The notes beneath the pieces were generated by a model that worked only from the letters and a program-made list of their open reading frames with translations, made no database searches and had not been told where the DNA came from. From Mycolicibacterium psychrotolerans (lineage in GTDB: Bacteria; Actinomycetota; Actinomycetes; Mycobacteriales; Mycobacteriaceae): a stretch of 64,000 nt of DNA. A program made the translations under genes and the position numbers. Position 1 is the first letter of the stretch, and the number at the start of each line of letters is the position of its first letter. Below, piece after piece: positions 1-9,074 of the stretch. The stretch lies in assembly GCF_010729305.1 (NCBI RefSeq), contig NZ_AP022574.1, positions 2,170,001 through 2,234,000 on the forward strand. Direction: 5' to 3'.

Positions 1-1494
1 CCGCTTGACCACCTGAGCCACCAGCGCCAGCCCAAGGCCGTGCTGCTCGGCGTCGCTGCCCGACTTCGTCGAATACCCGCGCCGCATGGCTTTCTCGAAC
101 GTTGTGGGGTCCATACCTTCTCCGCTGTCGGCCACCCGGATGAGCAGACGGGTGTCGCTCTGGCTCACGGTCACCTCCACCCACGGATCGGTCTTGTCGC
201 AGGCGTCCATCGCGTTGTCGATCAGATTGCCGAGCACGGTGACCATCTCCGAACCGGAGAGCACGTGCCCGTCGCCGGCCGGCAGATGGGTTTCCTCGGT
301 GACGGTCAGCTCGATACCCCGTTCGTCGGCCTGCGCGGTCTTGCCCAGAAGCAGTGCGACGAGCGCCGGTTCGCCGACCGCGGTGGAGAGCCGGTCGACG
401 AGTTGTTGGGACAGTTCGAGTTCCGCGGTGGCGAACCGGACCGCTTCGTCGGCGCGACCCATCTCGACCATGGTCACGATGGTGTGCAACTTGTTGGCCG
501 CCTCGTGGGCCTGGGATCGCAGCGAGTCGGTGAGCACCTTCAGGGAGTTCAATTCACCCAGCGCGCCCTGCAATTCGGTTCGGTCGCGGATCGTGACCAC
601 CTCCGACGACCTTCCGGCCGATGACACCGGCGAGCGGTTGACCACCAGCACCCGGTCGTCGGTGACATGGACCTCGTCGCGCGCGCCGGGGTTGAAGGAC
701 TGCAGGAACTCCGGCAGATCCGCGCGGTCCACGTCGCCGGCCGGCAGCGAGAGCAGCCGGCGCGCCTCGTCGTTGACCACGGCCACACCGTCGCGGTCGA
801 GCACGATCAGGCCCTCGGACACCGAATGCAGGATCGCGTCGTGATGGTCGTACATCACCCGCAACTCGTCGGGCCGCAACCCGCGGGTCTGCCGCAGCAG
901 GCGGCGGCGGATGCCCCACACCCCGACCAGCGACACCGCGAGGGCGCCGGCGCCGACGGCCGCGATCACCGGCCATTGTGAGCGCCACCGTTCGGCCAGG
1001 CTCTTCTGCAGGATGCCCGCCGCCACCAGGCCGACGATCCGGCCCGACGAATCGCGCACCGGTGCCACCGCACGGATCGACGGGCCCAACGTGCCGGTGT
1101 AGGTCTCGGTGAACGTCTCGCCGCGCAGCGCCGGCTCGATGGTGCCCAGGTAGGCGCCGCCGATCTGGGCCGGGTCGGTGTGGGTGAACCGGGTCCGGTC
1201 CGGCGCCATGATCGTGATGAACGCGATGTCGGTGTGCGTGCGCACGGTCTCGGTGACGGGCTGCAGGATTTCGGTGGCCCGGCCCGATTCGATCGCGGCC
1301 GCCGTCGACGGCGCGTCGGCCAGCGAGGTGGCGATGCCGACCACTTGTTCCCGGGCGGCGGCGTCGCCGTCGCGGCGGGCGTCGATCAGGGCGAGCGCGC
1401 TGCCTGCCGCGACGATCAGCGCGATCACGAGCACCTGCAGCGCGATCGCCTGGCCGGCCAGGGACCGCGGCCACGCCGCCCGGATCCTCCCCAT
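1..1494 (-). CDS. DctB/CitA/DcuS-type sensor histidine kinase, C-terminus off the left edge
   Basis: Membrane sensor kinase, probably for C4-dicarboxylates or a similar carboxylate. The 498 codons inside the window show a first membrane helix (about residues 15-37), an extracytoplasmic sensor domain (about 40-172), a second helix (about 174-195), a cytoplasmic PAS-like region (about 210-310) and a kinase core. His330 lies in QAHEAANKLHT, the histidine box of the CitA/DcuS family. The N box NLIDNAMDA (423-431), DSGEG (456-460) and GLGLAL (486-491) make a complete ATPase site. Relatives are about 530-550 residues, so only a short tail is missing. AGGAGG lies 9 nt before the ATG. It is divergent from dctA, which is its likely target. 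A partner response regulator may lie left of the window. Confidence 0.93.
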   Translation of the reverse strand, partial: MGRIRAAWPRSLAGQAIALQVLVIALIVAAGSALALIDARRDGDAAAREQVVGIATSLADAPSTAAAIESGRATEILQPVTETVRTHTDIAFITIMAPDRTRFTHTDPAQIGGAYLGTIEPALRGETFTETYTGTLGPSIRAVAPVRDSSGRIVGLVAAGILQKSLAERWRSQWPVIAAVGAGALAVSLVGVWGIRRRLLRQTRGLRPDELRVMYDHHDAILHSVSEGLIVLDRDGVAVVNDEARRLLSLPAGDVDRADLPEFLQSFNPGARDEVHVTDDRVLVVNRSPVSSAGRSSEVVTIRDRTELQGALGELNSLKVLTDSLRSQAHEAANKLHTIVTMVEMGRADEAVRFATAELELSQQLVDRLSTAVGEPALVALLLGKTAQADERGIELTVTEETHLPAGDGHVLSGSEMVTVLGNLIDNAMDACDKTDPWVEVTVSQSDTRLLIRVADSGEGMDPTTFEKAMRRGYSTKSGSDAEQHGLGLALVAQVVKR

Positions 1495-1529
1495 TGCGCC
1501 GCGCCTCCTCTGAACGAAATGCACTAAAA

Positions 1530-1545
1530 CGTGACCTGGCTCACG
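1530..1545. promoter_or_regulatory. CRP (cAMP receptor protein) type operator
   Basis: The sequence CGTGA-CCTGGC-TCACG matches the mycobacterial CRP consensus TGTGA-N6-TCACA at 14 of 16 positions, and the palindrome is perfect. It sits 35 nt upstream of the kinase start and 55 nt upstream of the dctA start, so it could act on both divergent genes. Control of dicarboxylate uptake by cAMP is plausible but inferred. Confidence 0.65.
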
Positions 1546-1600
1546 CGCTCACCGACCATCCTTTCAGACCACTTCGTCACGTCGACTCTGGAGGAAGCAC

Positions 1601-2995
1601 ATGAACACCACGATGGACAGGTCGGCTCGCGAGCCGGGGCCGACGTCAGCGCCCAAGCGGCGCGACCGCACCCACTGGCTCTACATCGCCGTCATCGTCG
1701 CGGTGCTCGCCGGTGTCGGGGTCGGCATCCTGGCGCCAGAGGTGGGCAAGAGCGTCGGCGTGCTCGGCACGATGTTCGTGGCGCTGATCAAGATGATGAT
1801 CGCGCCGGTCATCTTCTGCACGATCGTGCTCGGCATCGGATCGGTCCGCAAGGCGGCCACCGTAGGCAAGGTCGGCGGGCTGGCGTTCGTGTACTTCCTC
1901 GTGATGTCGACGTTCGCGCTGGCGATCGGCCTCGTCGTCGGCAACCTGCTGCACCCCGGAACGGGGCTCCACCTGTCCGAGAGCGCCGCGGGCAAGGGCG
2001 TCGAACTCGCCGACAAGGCGCACGAGGCCGGCGGCCTGATGGACTTCGTGCAGGGCGTCATCCCGACGTCGCTGTTCTCGGCATTGACCGAAGGCAGTGT
2101 GCTGCAGGCGCTGTTCATCGCCCTGCTCGTCGGCTTCGCGATCCAGGGCCTCGGGTCGGCGGGTCAGCCGATCCTGCGCGGTATCGAGCATCTGCAGAAG
2201 CTGGTGTTCAAGGTCCTGGTGATGATTCTGTGGCTGGCGCCGATAGGTGCGTTCGGCGCGATCGCCAACGTCGTCGGCCAGACCGGCTGGGCCGCGGTGG
2301 GTCAGCTGTTGACGTTGATGGTCGGCTTCTACATCACCTGCGCGATCTTCGTCTTCGGTGTGCTCGGTGCGCTGCTGCGCATGGCGTCGGGGGTGTCGAT
2401 CTTCAAGCTGGTGCGCTACCTGGCCCGCGAGTACCTGCTGATCGTGTCGACGTCCTCGTCGGAGTCGGCGCTGCCCCGGCTGATCGCCAAGATGGAGCAC
2501 CTCGGTGTCGACCGCTCGACCGTCGGCGTGGTCGTGCCCACCGGCTACTCGTTCAACCTGGACGGCACCGCGATCTACCTGACGATGGCGTCGCTGTTCA
2601 TCGCCGGCGCGCTGGGCGACCCGTTGTCGCTGACCGAACAGATCGGGCTGCTGGTCTTCATGATCGTCGCCTCCAAGGGCGCGGCCGGGGTGACCGGTGC
2701 CGGGCTGGCGACCCTGGCCGGCGGTCTGCAGGCCCACCGGCCCGACCTGCTCGACGGCGTGGGACTGATCGTCGGCATCGACCGGTTCATGTCCGAGGCC
2801 CGCGCGCTGACCAACTTCTCGGGCAATGCGGTGGCCACGCTGCTGGTCGGGTCGTGGACGCGCACCGTGGACAAGGTCAAGGTCGACGCGGTGCTGGCCG
2901 GACGGGACCCGTTCGACGAGCTGACCATGCTCGACGATGATCACGGCTCGCGCGTTCAGGAGCCGCAGCAGGAGAAGTTCCCTGCCGCGGTGTAG
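1601..2995 (+). CDS. dctA: C4-dicarboxylate:cation symporter DctA
   Basis: Inner-membrane symporter of the dicarboxylate/amino acid:cation (DAACS) family that takes up succinate, fumarate and malate. At 464 residues it is normal for DctA. Family signatures are present: the serine-rich SSSESALPRL (about 285-294), GYSFNLDGTAIYL (about 314-326), SKGAAGVTGAGLATL (about 358-372) and the Asn-containing FSGNAVATLL (about 406-415). The first 25 residues are polar and precede the first of about eight helices. GGAGGAA lies just before the ATG. It is divergent from the sensor kinase and followed by a strong terminator. M. tuberculosis lacks this gene pair as far as I recall. Confidence 0.96.
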   Translation: MNTTMDRSAREPGPTSAPKRRDRTHWLYIAVIVAVLAGVGVGILAPEVGKSVGVLGTMFVALIKMMIAPVIFCTIVLGIGSVRKAATVGKVGGLAFVYFLVMSTFALAIGLVVGNLLHPGTGLHLSESAAGKGVELADKAHEAGGLMDFVQGVIPTSLFSALTEGSVLQALFIALLVGFAIQGLGSAGQPILRGIEHLQKLVFKVLVMILWLAPIGAFGAIANVVGQTGWAAVGQLLTLMVGFYITCAIFVFGVLGALLRMASGVSIFKLVRYLAREYLLIVSTSSSESALPRLIAKMEHLGVDRSTVGVVVPTGYSFNLDGTAIYLTMASLFIAGALGDPLSLTEQIGLLVFMIVASKGAAGVTGAGLATLAGGLQAHRPDLLDGVGLIVGIDRFMSEARALTNFSGNAVATLLVGSWTRTVDKVKVDAVLAGRDPFDELTMLDDDHGSRVQEPQQEKFPAAV

Positions 2996-3005
2996 AGCGT
3001 GCAGG

Positions 3006-3041
3006 AAAGTCCCGGCCGGGTCCCCTTCGGCCGGGACTTTT
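3006..3041 (+). terminator. Intrinsic terminator after dctA
   Basis: A 13-bp perfect stem (AAAGTCCCGGCCG at 3006-3018 with its complement at 3028-3040) encloses a 9-nt loop and ends in a short T run. It lies 11 nt after the dctA stop, and its T tract reads in the dctA direction. Confidence 0.85.
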
Positions 3042-3064
3042 CTCGTGTGCGAGCAGACCCGAAC

Positions 3065-3373
3065 TCAGTGCGAGCAGTCGAGGGAGACCGAGATCGACTG
3101 GTGTACAACCACATCGACGATGTCGACGTCGCGGTGCCGACCGTCCCGGTCGACCACGCGCACCGGCTGCGTCACCTGCTGCGGGTTGCGCACGCTCAGC
3201 ACCGTGCAGTCCTCGAGCGGAGCACTGCCCACGCGGTCGATGTTGACCGTGTAGCCCGCGCTGCGCAGTTGTTCGATCACGATCAGCGGGTTCTGGTCCT
3301 CGGCGGCCGCCTGGCCCGCCGGGCTCAGCACGACCCCGAGTGCCGCCGCCACCGCCATCCATGCCCATCGCAT
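3065..3373 (-). CDS. Small secreted protein of unknown function
   Basis: A 102-residue protein with a Sec signal peptide: MRWAWM, a hydrophobic stretch to about residue 22, then a likely cleavage after AAAE. The mature part has two cysteines, one in EDCTVLS and one in the C-terminal LDCSH, which could form a disulfide. It contains a VDRDGRHRDVDI segment. Small exported proteins of this build are common in mycobacteria, but I do not recognise a function. The 3' end is flanked by one copy of the CGAGCAGAC motif, and the promoter side holds an inverted pair of the same motif. Confidence 0.7.
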   Translation of the reverse strand: MRWAWMAVAAALGVVLSPAGQAAAEDQNPLIVIEQLRSAGYTVNIDRVGSAPLEDCTVLSVRNPQQVTQPVRVVDRDGRHRDVDIVDVVVHQSISVSLDCSH

Positions 3374-3460
3374 GGTCTACCTCCGTCACCCCGGCCGCTG
3401 GGTATATCGCTTGCCGACAGTGACACGTTTCGCGGGCGGCCACGGTTCACATTCCTCCGG

Positions 3461-3518
3461 CGAGCAGACACGAAATCAGGCAATTCCCGCCGATTCCGTA
3501 GGAGTTCGCGTCTGCTCG
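3461..3518. repeat. Intergenic imperfect inverted repeat (CGAGCAGAC type)
   Basis: CGAGCAGACACGAA at 3461-3474 pairs with TTCGCGTCTGCTCG at 3505-3518 (13 of 14 positions) across 30 nt. A third copy, CGAGCAGACCCGAA, lies at 3050-3063, directly after the dctA terminator. The element sits just past the thiolase stop and could act as a terminator. It has no T tract. Confidence 0.6.
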
Positions 3519-3530
3519 GCGGAAGAAGCC

Positions 3531-4718
3531 TCACCGCTGCGCGCGCTGGTAGGCCGTCACCACCGCCGCCCCGCCCAGCCCGATGTTGTGCTGCAGCGCG
3601 GCGGTGACACCGTCGACCTGACGCTTGTCCGCGTCACCGCGCAACTGCCACGTCAACTCGCTGCACTGGGCCAGACCCGTCGCGCCCAGCGGATGCCCCT
3701 TGGAGATCAGCCCGCCCGACGGGTTGACCACCCAGCGTCCGCCGTAGGTGGTGTCCTCGTCGTCGATCAGCTTGGGTGCTTCGCCGGGCCCACACAGCCC
3801 GAGGGCCTCGTAGAGCAGCAACTCGTTGGCCGAGAAGCAGTCGTGCAGCTCGATCACCTGGAAGTCCTGCGGACCCAGCCCCGACTGGTCGTACACCTTC
3901 TGTGCCGCTTGCACATTCATGTCGTAGCCGATGATGTTGGCCGCGCTGCCGTCGAACGTGGACGCGAAGTCGGTGGTCATCGCCTGCCCGACGATCTCGA
4001 CCGCCCGCTCGGCCAGGTCGTGCCGCGCCACGAAGTCCTCGCTCGCGAGCACCACGGCCGCCGATCCGTCCGACGTCGGCGAGCACTGCAGCTTGGTCAG
4101 CGGGTCGGAAATCATCTTCGCCGCCAGGATGTCGTCGAGGCTGTACTCGTCCTGGAACTGGGCATACGGATTGTTCACCGAATGCTTGTGGTTCTTGTAG
4201 CCGATCTTTGCGAAATGTTCAGCAGTGCTTCCATATCTGCGCATGTGCTCGCGGCCGGCGGCGCCGAACATCCACGGCGCCACCGGGAACTGCATGGCGT
4301 CGATCTCGTTGAGCGCCAAGATGTGTCGCTTCAAAGGCGATTCCCGGTCCTCGGCGCCGCCGCCGAGCGAGCCGGGCTGCATCTTCTCGAAGCCCAGCGC
4401 CAGCACGCAGTCGGCCAGCCCGCCGCGAATCGACTGCGCGCCCAGATACAGGGCGGTGGATCCGGTCGAGCAGTTGTTGTTGACGTTGACGATCGGGATC
4501 CCCGTCATGCCCAGCTCGTAGAGGGCGCGCTGGCCCGAGGTGGAGTCCCCCGAGCAGTAGCCGACATAGCCTTGCTCGATCAAGGAGTAGGCGACACCGG
4601 CGTCCTCGAGCGCCTTGGTGCCGGATTCCCGCGCCATTTCGGGATAGTCCCAGCCTTCCCGGCGGCCCGGCTTCTCGAACTTGGTCATCCCGACGCCGAC
4701 GACGAACACTCGCTTCAT
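3531..4718 (-). CDS. Lipid-transfer-protein-type thiolase (Ltp1-like)
   Basis: SCP2/thiolase-superfamily enzyme, 395 residues. In steroid-degrading actinobacteria such Ltp proteins act as thiolases or aldolases on acyl-CoA side chains. The N-terminus [19 protein letters not shown], the nucleophile Cys83 in [13 protein letters not shown] and the general base His342 in [10 protein letters not shown] are intact. The later [12 protein letters not shown] segment is typical of the Ltp branch and unlike the biosynthetic thiolase fadA3 in this window. It reads divergently from the next gene across a KstR-type operator, which points to the cholesterol/steroid regulon. It closely resembles what I recall of Rv2790c (Ltp1), though M. 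tuberculosis has that gene elsewhere. Confidence 0.9.
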   Translation of the reverse strand: MKRVFVVGVGMTKFEKPGRREGWDYPEMARESGTKALEDAGVAYSLIEQGYVGYCSGDSTSGQRALYELGMTGIPIVNVNNNCSTGSTALYLGAQSIRGGLADCVLALGFEKMQPGSLGGGAEDRESPLKRHILALNEIDAMQFPVAPWMFGAAGREHMRRYGSTAEHFAKIGYKNHKHSVNNPYAQFQDEYSLDDILAAKMISDPLTKLQCSPTSDGSAAVVLASEDFVARHDLAERAVEIVGQAMTTDFASTFDGSAANIIGYDMNVQAAQKVYDQSGLGPQDFQVIELHDCFSANELLLYEALGLCGPGEAPKLIDDEDTTYGGRWVVNPSGGLISKGHPLGATGLAQCSELTWQLRGDADKRQVDGVTAALQHNIGLGGAAVVTAYQRAQR

Positions 4719-4775
4719 CTGCCATCCCTTCCCTAATCGCGCCCGACCCAGCGTGCGCTGGTGTACACCTGAAGG

Positions 4776-4789
4776 TAGAACACGTTCTA
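4776..4789. promoter_or_regulatory. KstR-type operator between thiolase and DHDPR-like gene
   Basis: TAGAACACGTTCTA is a perfect palindrome and matches the KstR consensus TNNAACNNGTTNNA at every fixed position. A -10-like TAGTTT (4788-4793) for the rightward gene overlaps its edge, and a -10-like TACCTT for the leftward gene lies within it. One bound repressor could therefore silence both genes. Confidence 0.75.
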
Positions 4790-4819
4790 GTTTCGATCCA
4801 GCGTTTGCGAGGAGGCGAC

Positions 4820-5866
4820 ATGGCGCTGCGCGTCGTGCAGTGGGCGACCGGCGGCGTCGGGGTCGCCGCGATCAAGGGCGTGCTCGAGCATCCCGAGCTC
4901 GAACTCGCCGGGTGCTGGGTGCATTCGGCGGCCAAGGCCGGCCGCGACGTCGGCCACCTGATCGGCACCGCACCTCTCGGTGTCACCGCCACCGACAGCA
5001 TCGACGAGATCCTGGCCACCGACGCCGACGCGGTGATCTACTCCCCGCTGATCGCGAATCCCGAAGAGGTCATCGCGCTGCTGCGGTCCGGCAAGAACGT
5101 CGTCACCCCGGTCGGGTGGCTGTATCCCAGTGAGCGCAGCGGCGCCCCGCTGCGGGAGGCGGCACTGGCGGGCAATGCGACCCTGCACGGCACCGGCATC
5201 GCGCCGGGCGGCATCAGCGAGAAGTTCCCGCTGATGCTCTCGGCCATGTCGACGGGCGTGACGTTCGTCCGCGCAGAGGAGTTCTCCGATCTGCGCACCT
5301 ACGAGGCGCCGGACGTGCTCCGCCACGTGATGGGATTCGGTGAGACCCCGGACAAGGCGCTGACCGGCCCGATGCAGAAGATGCTCGACGCCGGGTTCAT
5401 TCAGGCCGTCCGGATGTGCGTGGACCAACTCGGCTTTCATTCCGATCCCAAGGTGCGGGCCACCCAGGAGATCGCGGTGGCCACCGCGACCATCGACTCC
5501 CCGATGGGGCCGATCGAGCCGGGGCAGGTCGCCGGACGCAAATTCCACTGGGAGGCGCTGGTCGAGGGGGAGCCGGTGGCGCGGGTGACGGTGAACTGGC
5601 TGATGGGGGAGGAGCACCTCGACCCGGCGTGGTCGTTCGGCCCGGCCGGGCAGCGCTACGAGATGGAGGTGCGCGGTAACCCCGACTTCACCGTCTCGGT
5701 GAAGGGCTTCCAGTCCGAGGTCGGTGGCGAAGGCCCGGAGTACGGCGTGGTCGGCACGGCCGCACACTGTGTGAACTCGGTGCCCGCGGTGTGCGCCGCG
5801 CCGCCGGGCATCGCGACCTACCTGGACCTCCCGCTGATCAGCGGCAGGGCGGCACCCGGGCTGTAG
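4820..5866 (+). CDS. Dihydrodipicolinate-reductase-like NAD(P)-dependent protein (Rv1059 type)
   Basis: A 348-residue protein starting with a Rossmann-fold nucleotide-binding motif, [17 protein letters not shown]. It belongs to the actinobacterial family annotated as dihydrodipicolinate reductase N-terminal domain proteins. It is not DapB, because the lysine-pathway catalytic motifs are absent. Several paralogues occur in mycobacteria, often beside lipid or steroid genes, but the substrate is unknown. The start is the ATG preceded by GAGGAGG. The operator shared with the Ltp-type thiolase suggests a role in sterol or acyl catabolism. That role is inferred. Confidence 0.85.
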   Translation: MALRVVQWATGGVGVAAIKGVLEHPELELAGCWVHSAAKAGRDVGHLIGTAPLGVTATDSIDEILATDADAVIYSPLIANPEEVIALLRSGKNVVTPVGWLYPSERSGAPLREAALAGNATLHGTGIAPGGISEKFPLMLSAMSTGVTFVRAEEFSDLRTYEAPDVLRHVMGFGETPDKALTGPMQKMLDAGFIQAVRMCVDQLGFHSDPKVRATQEIAVATATIDSPMGPIEPGQVAGRKFHWEALVEGEPVARVTVNWLMGEEHLDPAWSFGPAGQRYEMEVRGNPDFTVSVKGFQSEVGGEGPEYGVVGTAAHCVNSVPAVCAAPPGIATYLDLPLISGRAAPGL

Positions 5867-5903
5867 GTGACTAGCATCGCGATATGCCCGGAGCCGTGTG
5901 CTG

Positions 5904-6764
5904 ATGTGCCGACTGTTCGGGCTGCACGCCGGCACCGCAGTGCCGGCGACGTTCTGGTTGCTCGACGCACCCGACAGCCTGGCCGAACAGAGCCGGCGCA
6001 ACCCCGACGGCACCGGCCTCGGATACTTCGACGCGGCGGGCCGCCCGGTGGTCGACAAGCAGCCCCTGGCGGCCTGGGAGGACGCAGAATTCGCCCGGGA
6101 GGCCCGCGAGGTGACCGCGTCGACGGTTCTCGCCCATGTGCGTTACGCGTCCACCGGTTCCCCCGACGCGGCGAACACCCACCCCTTCCTTCAGGACGGC
6201 CGGCTGTTCGCCCACAACGGCGTGGTCGACGACCTCGATGTGCTCGACGCCCGGTTGGCCGAGTTGCAGGTCGCGAATCTTGTTGTCGGTCAAACGGATT
6301 CGGAACGCGTATTCGCGCTCATCACGGCCTCGGTGCAGCGTCACGGCGGTGACGTCGGTGCCGGCCTGCTCGATGCCGTGAACTGGCTCGCCGCCCACGC
6401 GGGCATCTACGCACTGAACATCCTGCTGTGCACCGCCACCGACATGTGGGCGCTGCGCTATCCCGACACCCACGACCTGTTCCTGCTGGACCGTCGCCGG
6501 CCCGCGCGGCATGCGCCGTTCGAGTTGCGCAGCAGGAGGATTCACAGCCGGGCCGCGCAGCTCGACGACGCCCCGTCGGTGGTGTTCGCCACCGAACGGA
6601 TGGACGACGACCCGGCCTGGCGACCGCTGGGCGACGGCGAACTCGTGCACGTCGGACCCGGCCTCGACATCACCTGCGCCACCGGGGCGGTGGCAGCACC
6701 GACACACAGCCTGACGGCGGCGGACTTGACTCCGGTCGCGGCGGCAAGCCAGCGTTCCGGCTGA
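5904..6764 (+). CDS. Class II glutamine amidotransferase (Rv1061 type)
   Basis: N-terminal-nucleophile glutaminase-like protein. The start must be the ATG at 5904, because Cys2 (MCRLFGLHAG) is then exposed as the catalytic nucleophile. A GTG two codons upstream would bury it. Also seen are NPDGTGLGYF, AHVRYASTGSPDAANTHPF and FAHNGVVDDL, the usual substrate and oxyanion segments of the YafJ-like branch. At 286 residues it has only the glutaminase domain, with no synthase partner, so the acceptor is unknown. It lies 14 nt upstream of a patatin gene, probably co-transcribed. Confidence 0.9.
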   Translation: MCRLFGLHAGTAVPATFWLLDAPDSLAEQSRRNPDGTGLGYFDAAGRPVVDKQPLAAWEDAEFAREAREVTASTVLAHVRYASTGSPDAANTHPFLQDGRLFAHNGVVDDLDVLDARLAELQVANLVVGQTDSERVFALITASVQRHGGDVGAGLLDAVNWLAAHAGIYALNILLCTATDMWALRYPDTHDLFLLDRRRPARHAPFELRSRRIHSRAAQLDDAPSVVFATERMDDDPAWRPLGDGELVHVGPGLDITCATGAVAAPTHSLTAADLTPVAAASQRSG

Positions 6765-6778
6765 GGGAAGGGATCACG

Positions 6779-7681
6779 ATGACAGACGTGGAGGTGCCGA
6801 CGCCGCCTCGCGACGTGACGGGCACCAAGCGCGCCCTCGTGCTCGCCGGCGGTGGATTGGCGGGGATCGCTTGGGAGACAGGAATGTTGACGGGTATCGC
6901 CGACGTCGAGCCGGCTGCGGCGCACGCGCTGCTCGACTCCGATGTGGTGCTGGGCACCTCGGCCGGGTCGACGGTCGCCGCGCAACTGGGCAGCGGTACG
7001 CCGATCGAGGAGTTGTTCGCCCGGCAGCTCTCCGATGAGGCGGGGGCGGCTGAGATCCACCCCGGGGTGTCGGTCGATGCCATCTCGGAGTTGTTCCTCG
7101 CGGCGATGCTCACCCCCGGCGCCACCCGGGAACAGAAGCTGCAGCAGATCGGCGCGGTGGCAGCGGCCACCGACACCGTCGCAGAGCCGGTCCGGCGCGC
7201 GGTGATCGAGCATCGGCTGCCGTCCCACGACTGGCCGGCGCGCGACCTGCGCATCACCGGAATCGACATCGCCACCGGCGAACTCGTGGTGTTCGACCGC
7301 ACATCGGGAGTGGGGCTGGTCGACGCGGTGGCCGCCAGTTGCGCGGTGCCCGGGGCGTGGCCGCCGGTCACCATCGGCGACCGGAGCTACATGGACGGCG
7401 GCGTGCGCAGCACCGTGAACATGTCCGCGGTCACCGACTGCGACGTCGCGGTCGCCCTCGTCCCGTCCGGCGCGGACACCCCGTCGCCGTGGGGAAGCGC
7501 CACGATCGAGGAGATCGACGCGTTCCCCGGAACGACGCTGGCGGTGTTCGCCGACGCCGAGGCGCTCGCGGCGTTCGGCCCCAACCCGCTGGACCCGGCC
7601 TGCCGAGCACCGTCGGCGCACGCCGGCCGCGCGCAGGGCCGTCGCGAAGCCCGCCGGGTCGCCGATTTCCTAGGCGTCTGA
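6779..7681 (+). CDS. Patatin-like phospholipase (Rv1062 type)
   Basis: A 300-residue serine acyl hydrolase of the patatin fold. The oxyanion loop GGGLAG (about 24-29), the nucleophile elbow GTSAGS with Ser61, and Asp206 in YMDGGVRS form the Ser-Asp dyad. No signal peptide is seen, so it is probably cytoplasmic and acts on membrane or storage lipids. It follows the amidotransferase by 14 nt and has a weak GGGA before the ATG. Its last 12 nt overlap the 3' end of the opposing patatin gene. The M. tuberculosis order Rv1061-Rv1062-Rv1063c is conserved. Confidence 0.9.
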   Translation: MTDVEVPTPPRDVTGTKRALVLAGGGLAGIAWETGMLTGIADVEPAAAHALLDSDVVLGTSAGSTVAAQLGSGTPIEELFARQLSDEAGAAEIHPGVSVDAISELFLAAMLTPGATREQKLQQIGAVAAATDTVAEPVRRAVIEHRLPSHDWPARDLRITGIDIATGELVVFDRTSGVGLVDAVAASCAVPGAWPPVTIGDRSYMDGGVRSTVNMSAVTDCDVAVALVPSGADTPSPWGSATIEEIDAFPGTTLAVFADAEALAAFGPNPLDPACRAPSAHAGRAQGRREARRVADFLGV

Positions 7682-8647
7682 ACCGGATTCGGGCACCCTG
7701 GCCTCCAGGGTGTCGAGTGCGACGCTGGCGAGTTCCTGGCCGATGTCGATCACCTCAGTGGCGCGGTGGAAGTCCAGGCTCCGGCACACCGTGCGCGGCA
7801 CCTCGATGAGCAGATCGGGCGGATAGGCCGCCAGCGTATGGCGTGCCAGCGCCGCCTGTGCGATGTCGATGACGCGGTTCATCACCTCGAACGCACCCAG
7901 CTTGGGCACGAGGTGGCCGGCCGGTTCGGTGACGGGCTCGTCGTCGCCCACCGCGAACCGGCCCAGCACCGCCCGCCCCGTCGGGGTGTCCAGCAGCGAG
8001 CGGGCCGCCTTGGTGTCGAGCAGTGACGACGAACTGCGCCACATCCGGTTCAGCCAGTCCCCGGTGGGCTGCCGGGACTCGTGCTCGCGGCGGTGCGTTT
8101 CCGGATCCTCCCCGGACAGGCTGACCGCGATCGTGACGTCGGCGGCGACCGCCGCGATCGGCGCCATCGGCAGCGGGTCGAGGATGCCGCCGTCGGCGAG
8201 CAGCCGCCCGTCGAGCACATGCGGCGTGATCACACCGGGGATCGCGATCGAGGCCCGGATCGCGTCGTCGACCGGGCCTCGCTGCATCCAGACCGACTTA
8301 CCCGTGATCAGATCGGTGGCCACCGACGTGTACGGGATCGGCAGCGCCTCGATGGTGGCCTCGCCGAGGATCTCCCGGACGGCGTCGAGGATCTTCTCCG
8401 CCCGCAGCACCCCGGCCGACGTGATCGACGGGTCGAGCAGGCGAAGAACCGCGCGCTGGGTCAGCGAGCCCGCCCAGGACGTGTACTCGTCGAGCTTGCC
8501 CGCCGCCTCCAGGCCCCCTACCAGAGCACCCATCGACGAGCCGGCGATGCCGACGATCTCGTGGCCGCGCTCGTGGAGCTCGTTGATCACGCCGATGTGG
8601 GCATAACCTCGTGCGCCCCCACTGCCCAGAGCCAATGCGACCCGCAT
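7670..8647 (-). CDS. Patatin-like phospholipase (Rv1063c type)
   Basis: A second patatin, 325 residues, closer to the RssA/NTE branch than its convergent neighbour. GSGGARGYAHIG (8-19) is the oxyanion loop, Ser38 in GSSMG the nucleophile and Asp152 in ADGGILDPLP the acid. The C-terminal 120 residues carry no motif I recognise. Two patatins meeting tail to tail with a 12-bp overlap is unusual, but matches the M. tuberculosis arrangement. Confidence 0.92.
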   Translation of the reverse strand: MRVALALGSGGARGYAHIGVINELHERGHEIVGIAGSSMGALVGGLEAAGKLDEYTSWAGSLTQRAVLRLLDPSITSAGVLRAEKILDAVREILGEATIEALPIPYTSVATDLITGKSVWMQRGPVDDAIRASIAIPGVITPHVLDGRLLADGGILDPLPMAPIAAVAADVTIAVSLSGEDPETHRREHESRQPTGDWLNRMWRSSSSLLDTKAARSLLDTPTGRAVLGRFAVGDDEPVTEPAGHLVPKLGAFEVMNRVIDIAQAALARHTLAAYPPDLLIEVPRTVCRSLDFHRATEVIDIGQELASVALDTLEARVPESGSDA

Positions 8648-8698
8648 CCGCCCATTCTCGCGCGTGAGATCCGGCGTGTACGGGCAACCCTGTCAACC

Positions 8699-9070
8699 AT
8701 GATCGGACAACTGCGTTCTGTCGTCGTCGACTGTCCCGACCCGCAGGGGCTGGCGGGATTCTGGGCCGAGGTGCTGGGTGGCGCCGTCACCGAGGAGGAG
8801 CCGGACTGGGTCGTCGTCACCGACCCGTCGGGGCGTCGGCTGGCCTTCCAGCTCTCACCCGAGCACCAACCGCCCCGGTTCCCCGACGCCCACGCCTCCC
8901 AGCAGTTCCACCTCGACGTCGTGATCGACGACGACGTCGACGCTGCCGAGCGTGAGGTTCTCCGCCTGGGCGGCACGCGCGTCACCGACGCCGAGGGGGA
9001 GGACCACTTCCGCGTGTTCCGTGATCCCGCGGGTCACCCGTTCTGCCTGGTGTGGGGCGTCGACACCTGA
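8699..9070 (+). CDS. VOC-superfamily (glyoxalase/bleomycin-resistance fold) protein
   Basis: A 123-residue single-chain VOC protein with two beta-alpha-beta modules: LRSVVVDCPDPQGLAGFWAEVLG at the N-terminus and FRVFRDPAGHPFCLVWG at the C-terminus. FHLDV and the C-terminal part supply likely metal ligands. Most members of this small branch are uncharacterised and may be dioxygenases, isomerases or binding proteins. The ATG start gives the canonical N-terminus. It is divergent from the upstream patatin gene, 51 nt away. Confidence 0.85.
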   Translation: MIGQLRSVVVDCPDPQGLAGFWAEVLGGAVTEEEPDWVVVTDPSGRRLAFQLSPEHQPPRFPDAHASQQFHLDVVIDDDVDAAEREVLRLGGTRVTDAEGEDHFRVFRDPAGHPFCLVWGVDT

Positions 9071-9074
9071 CGCG

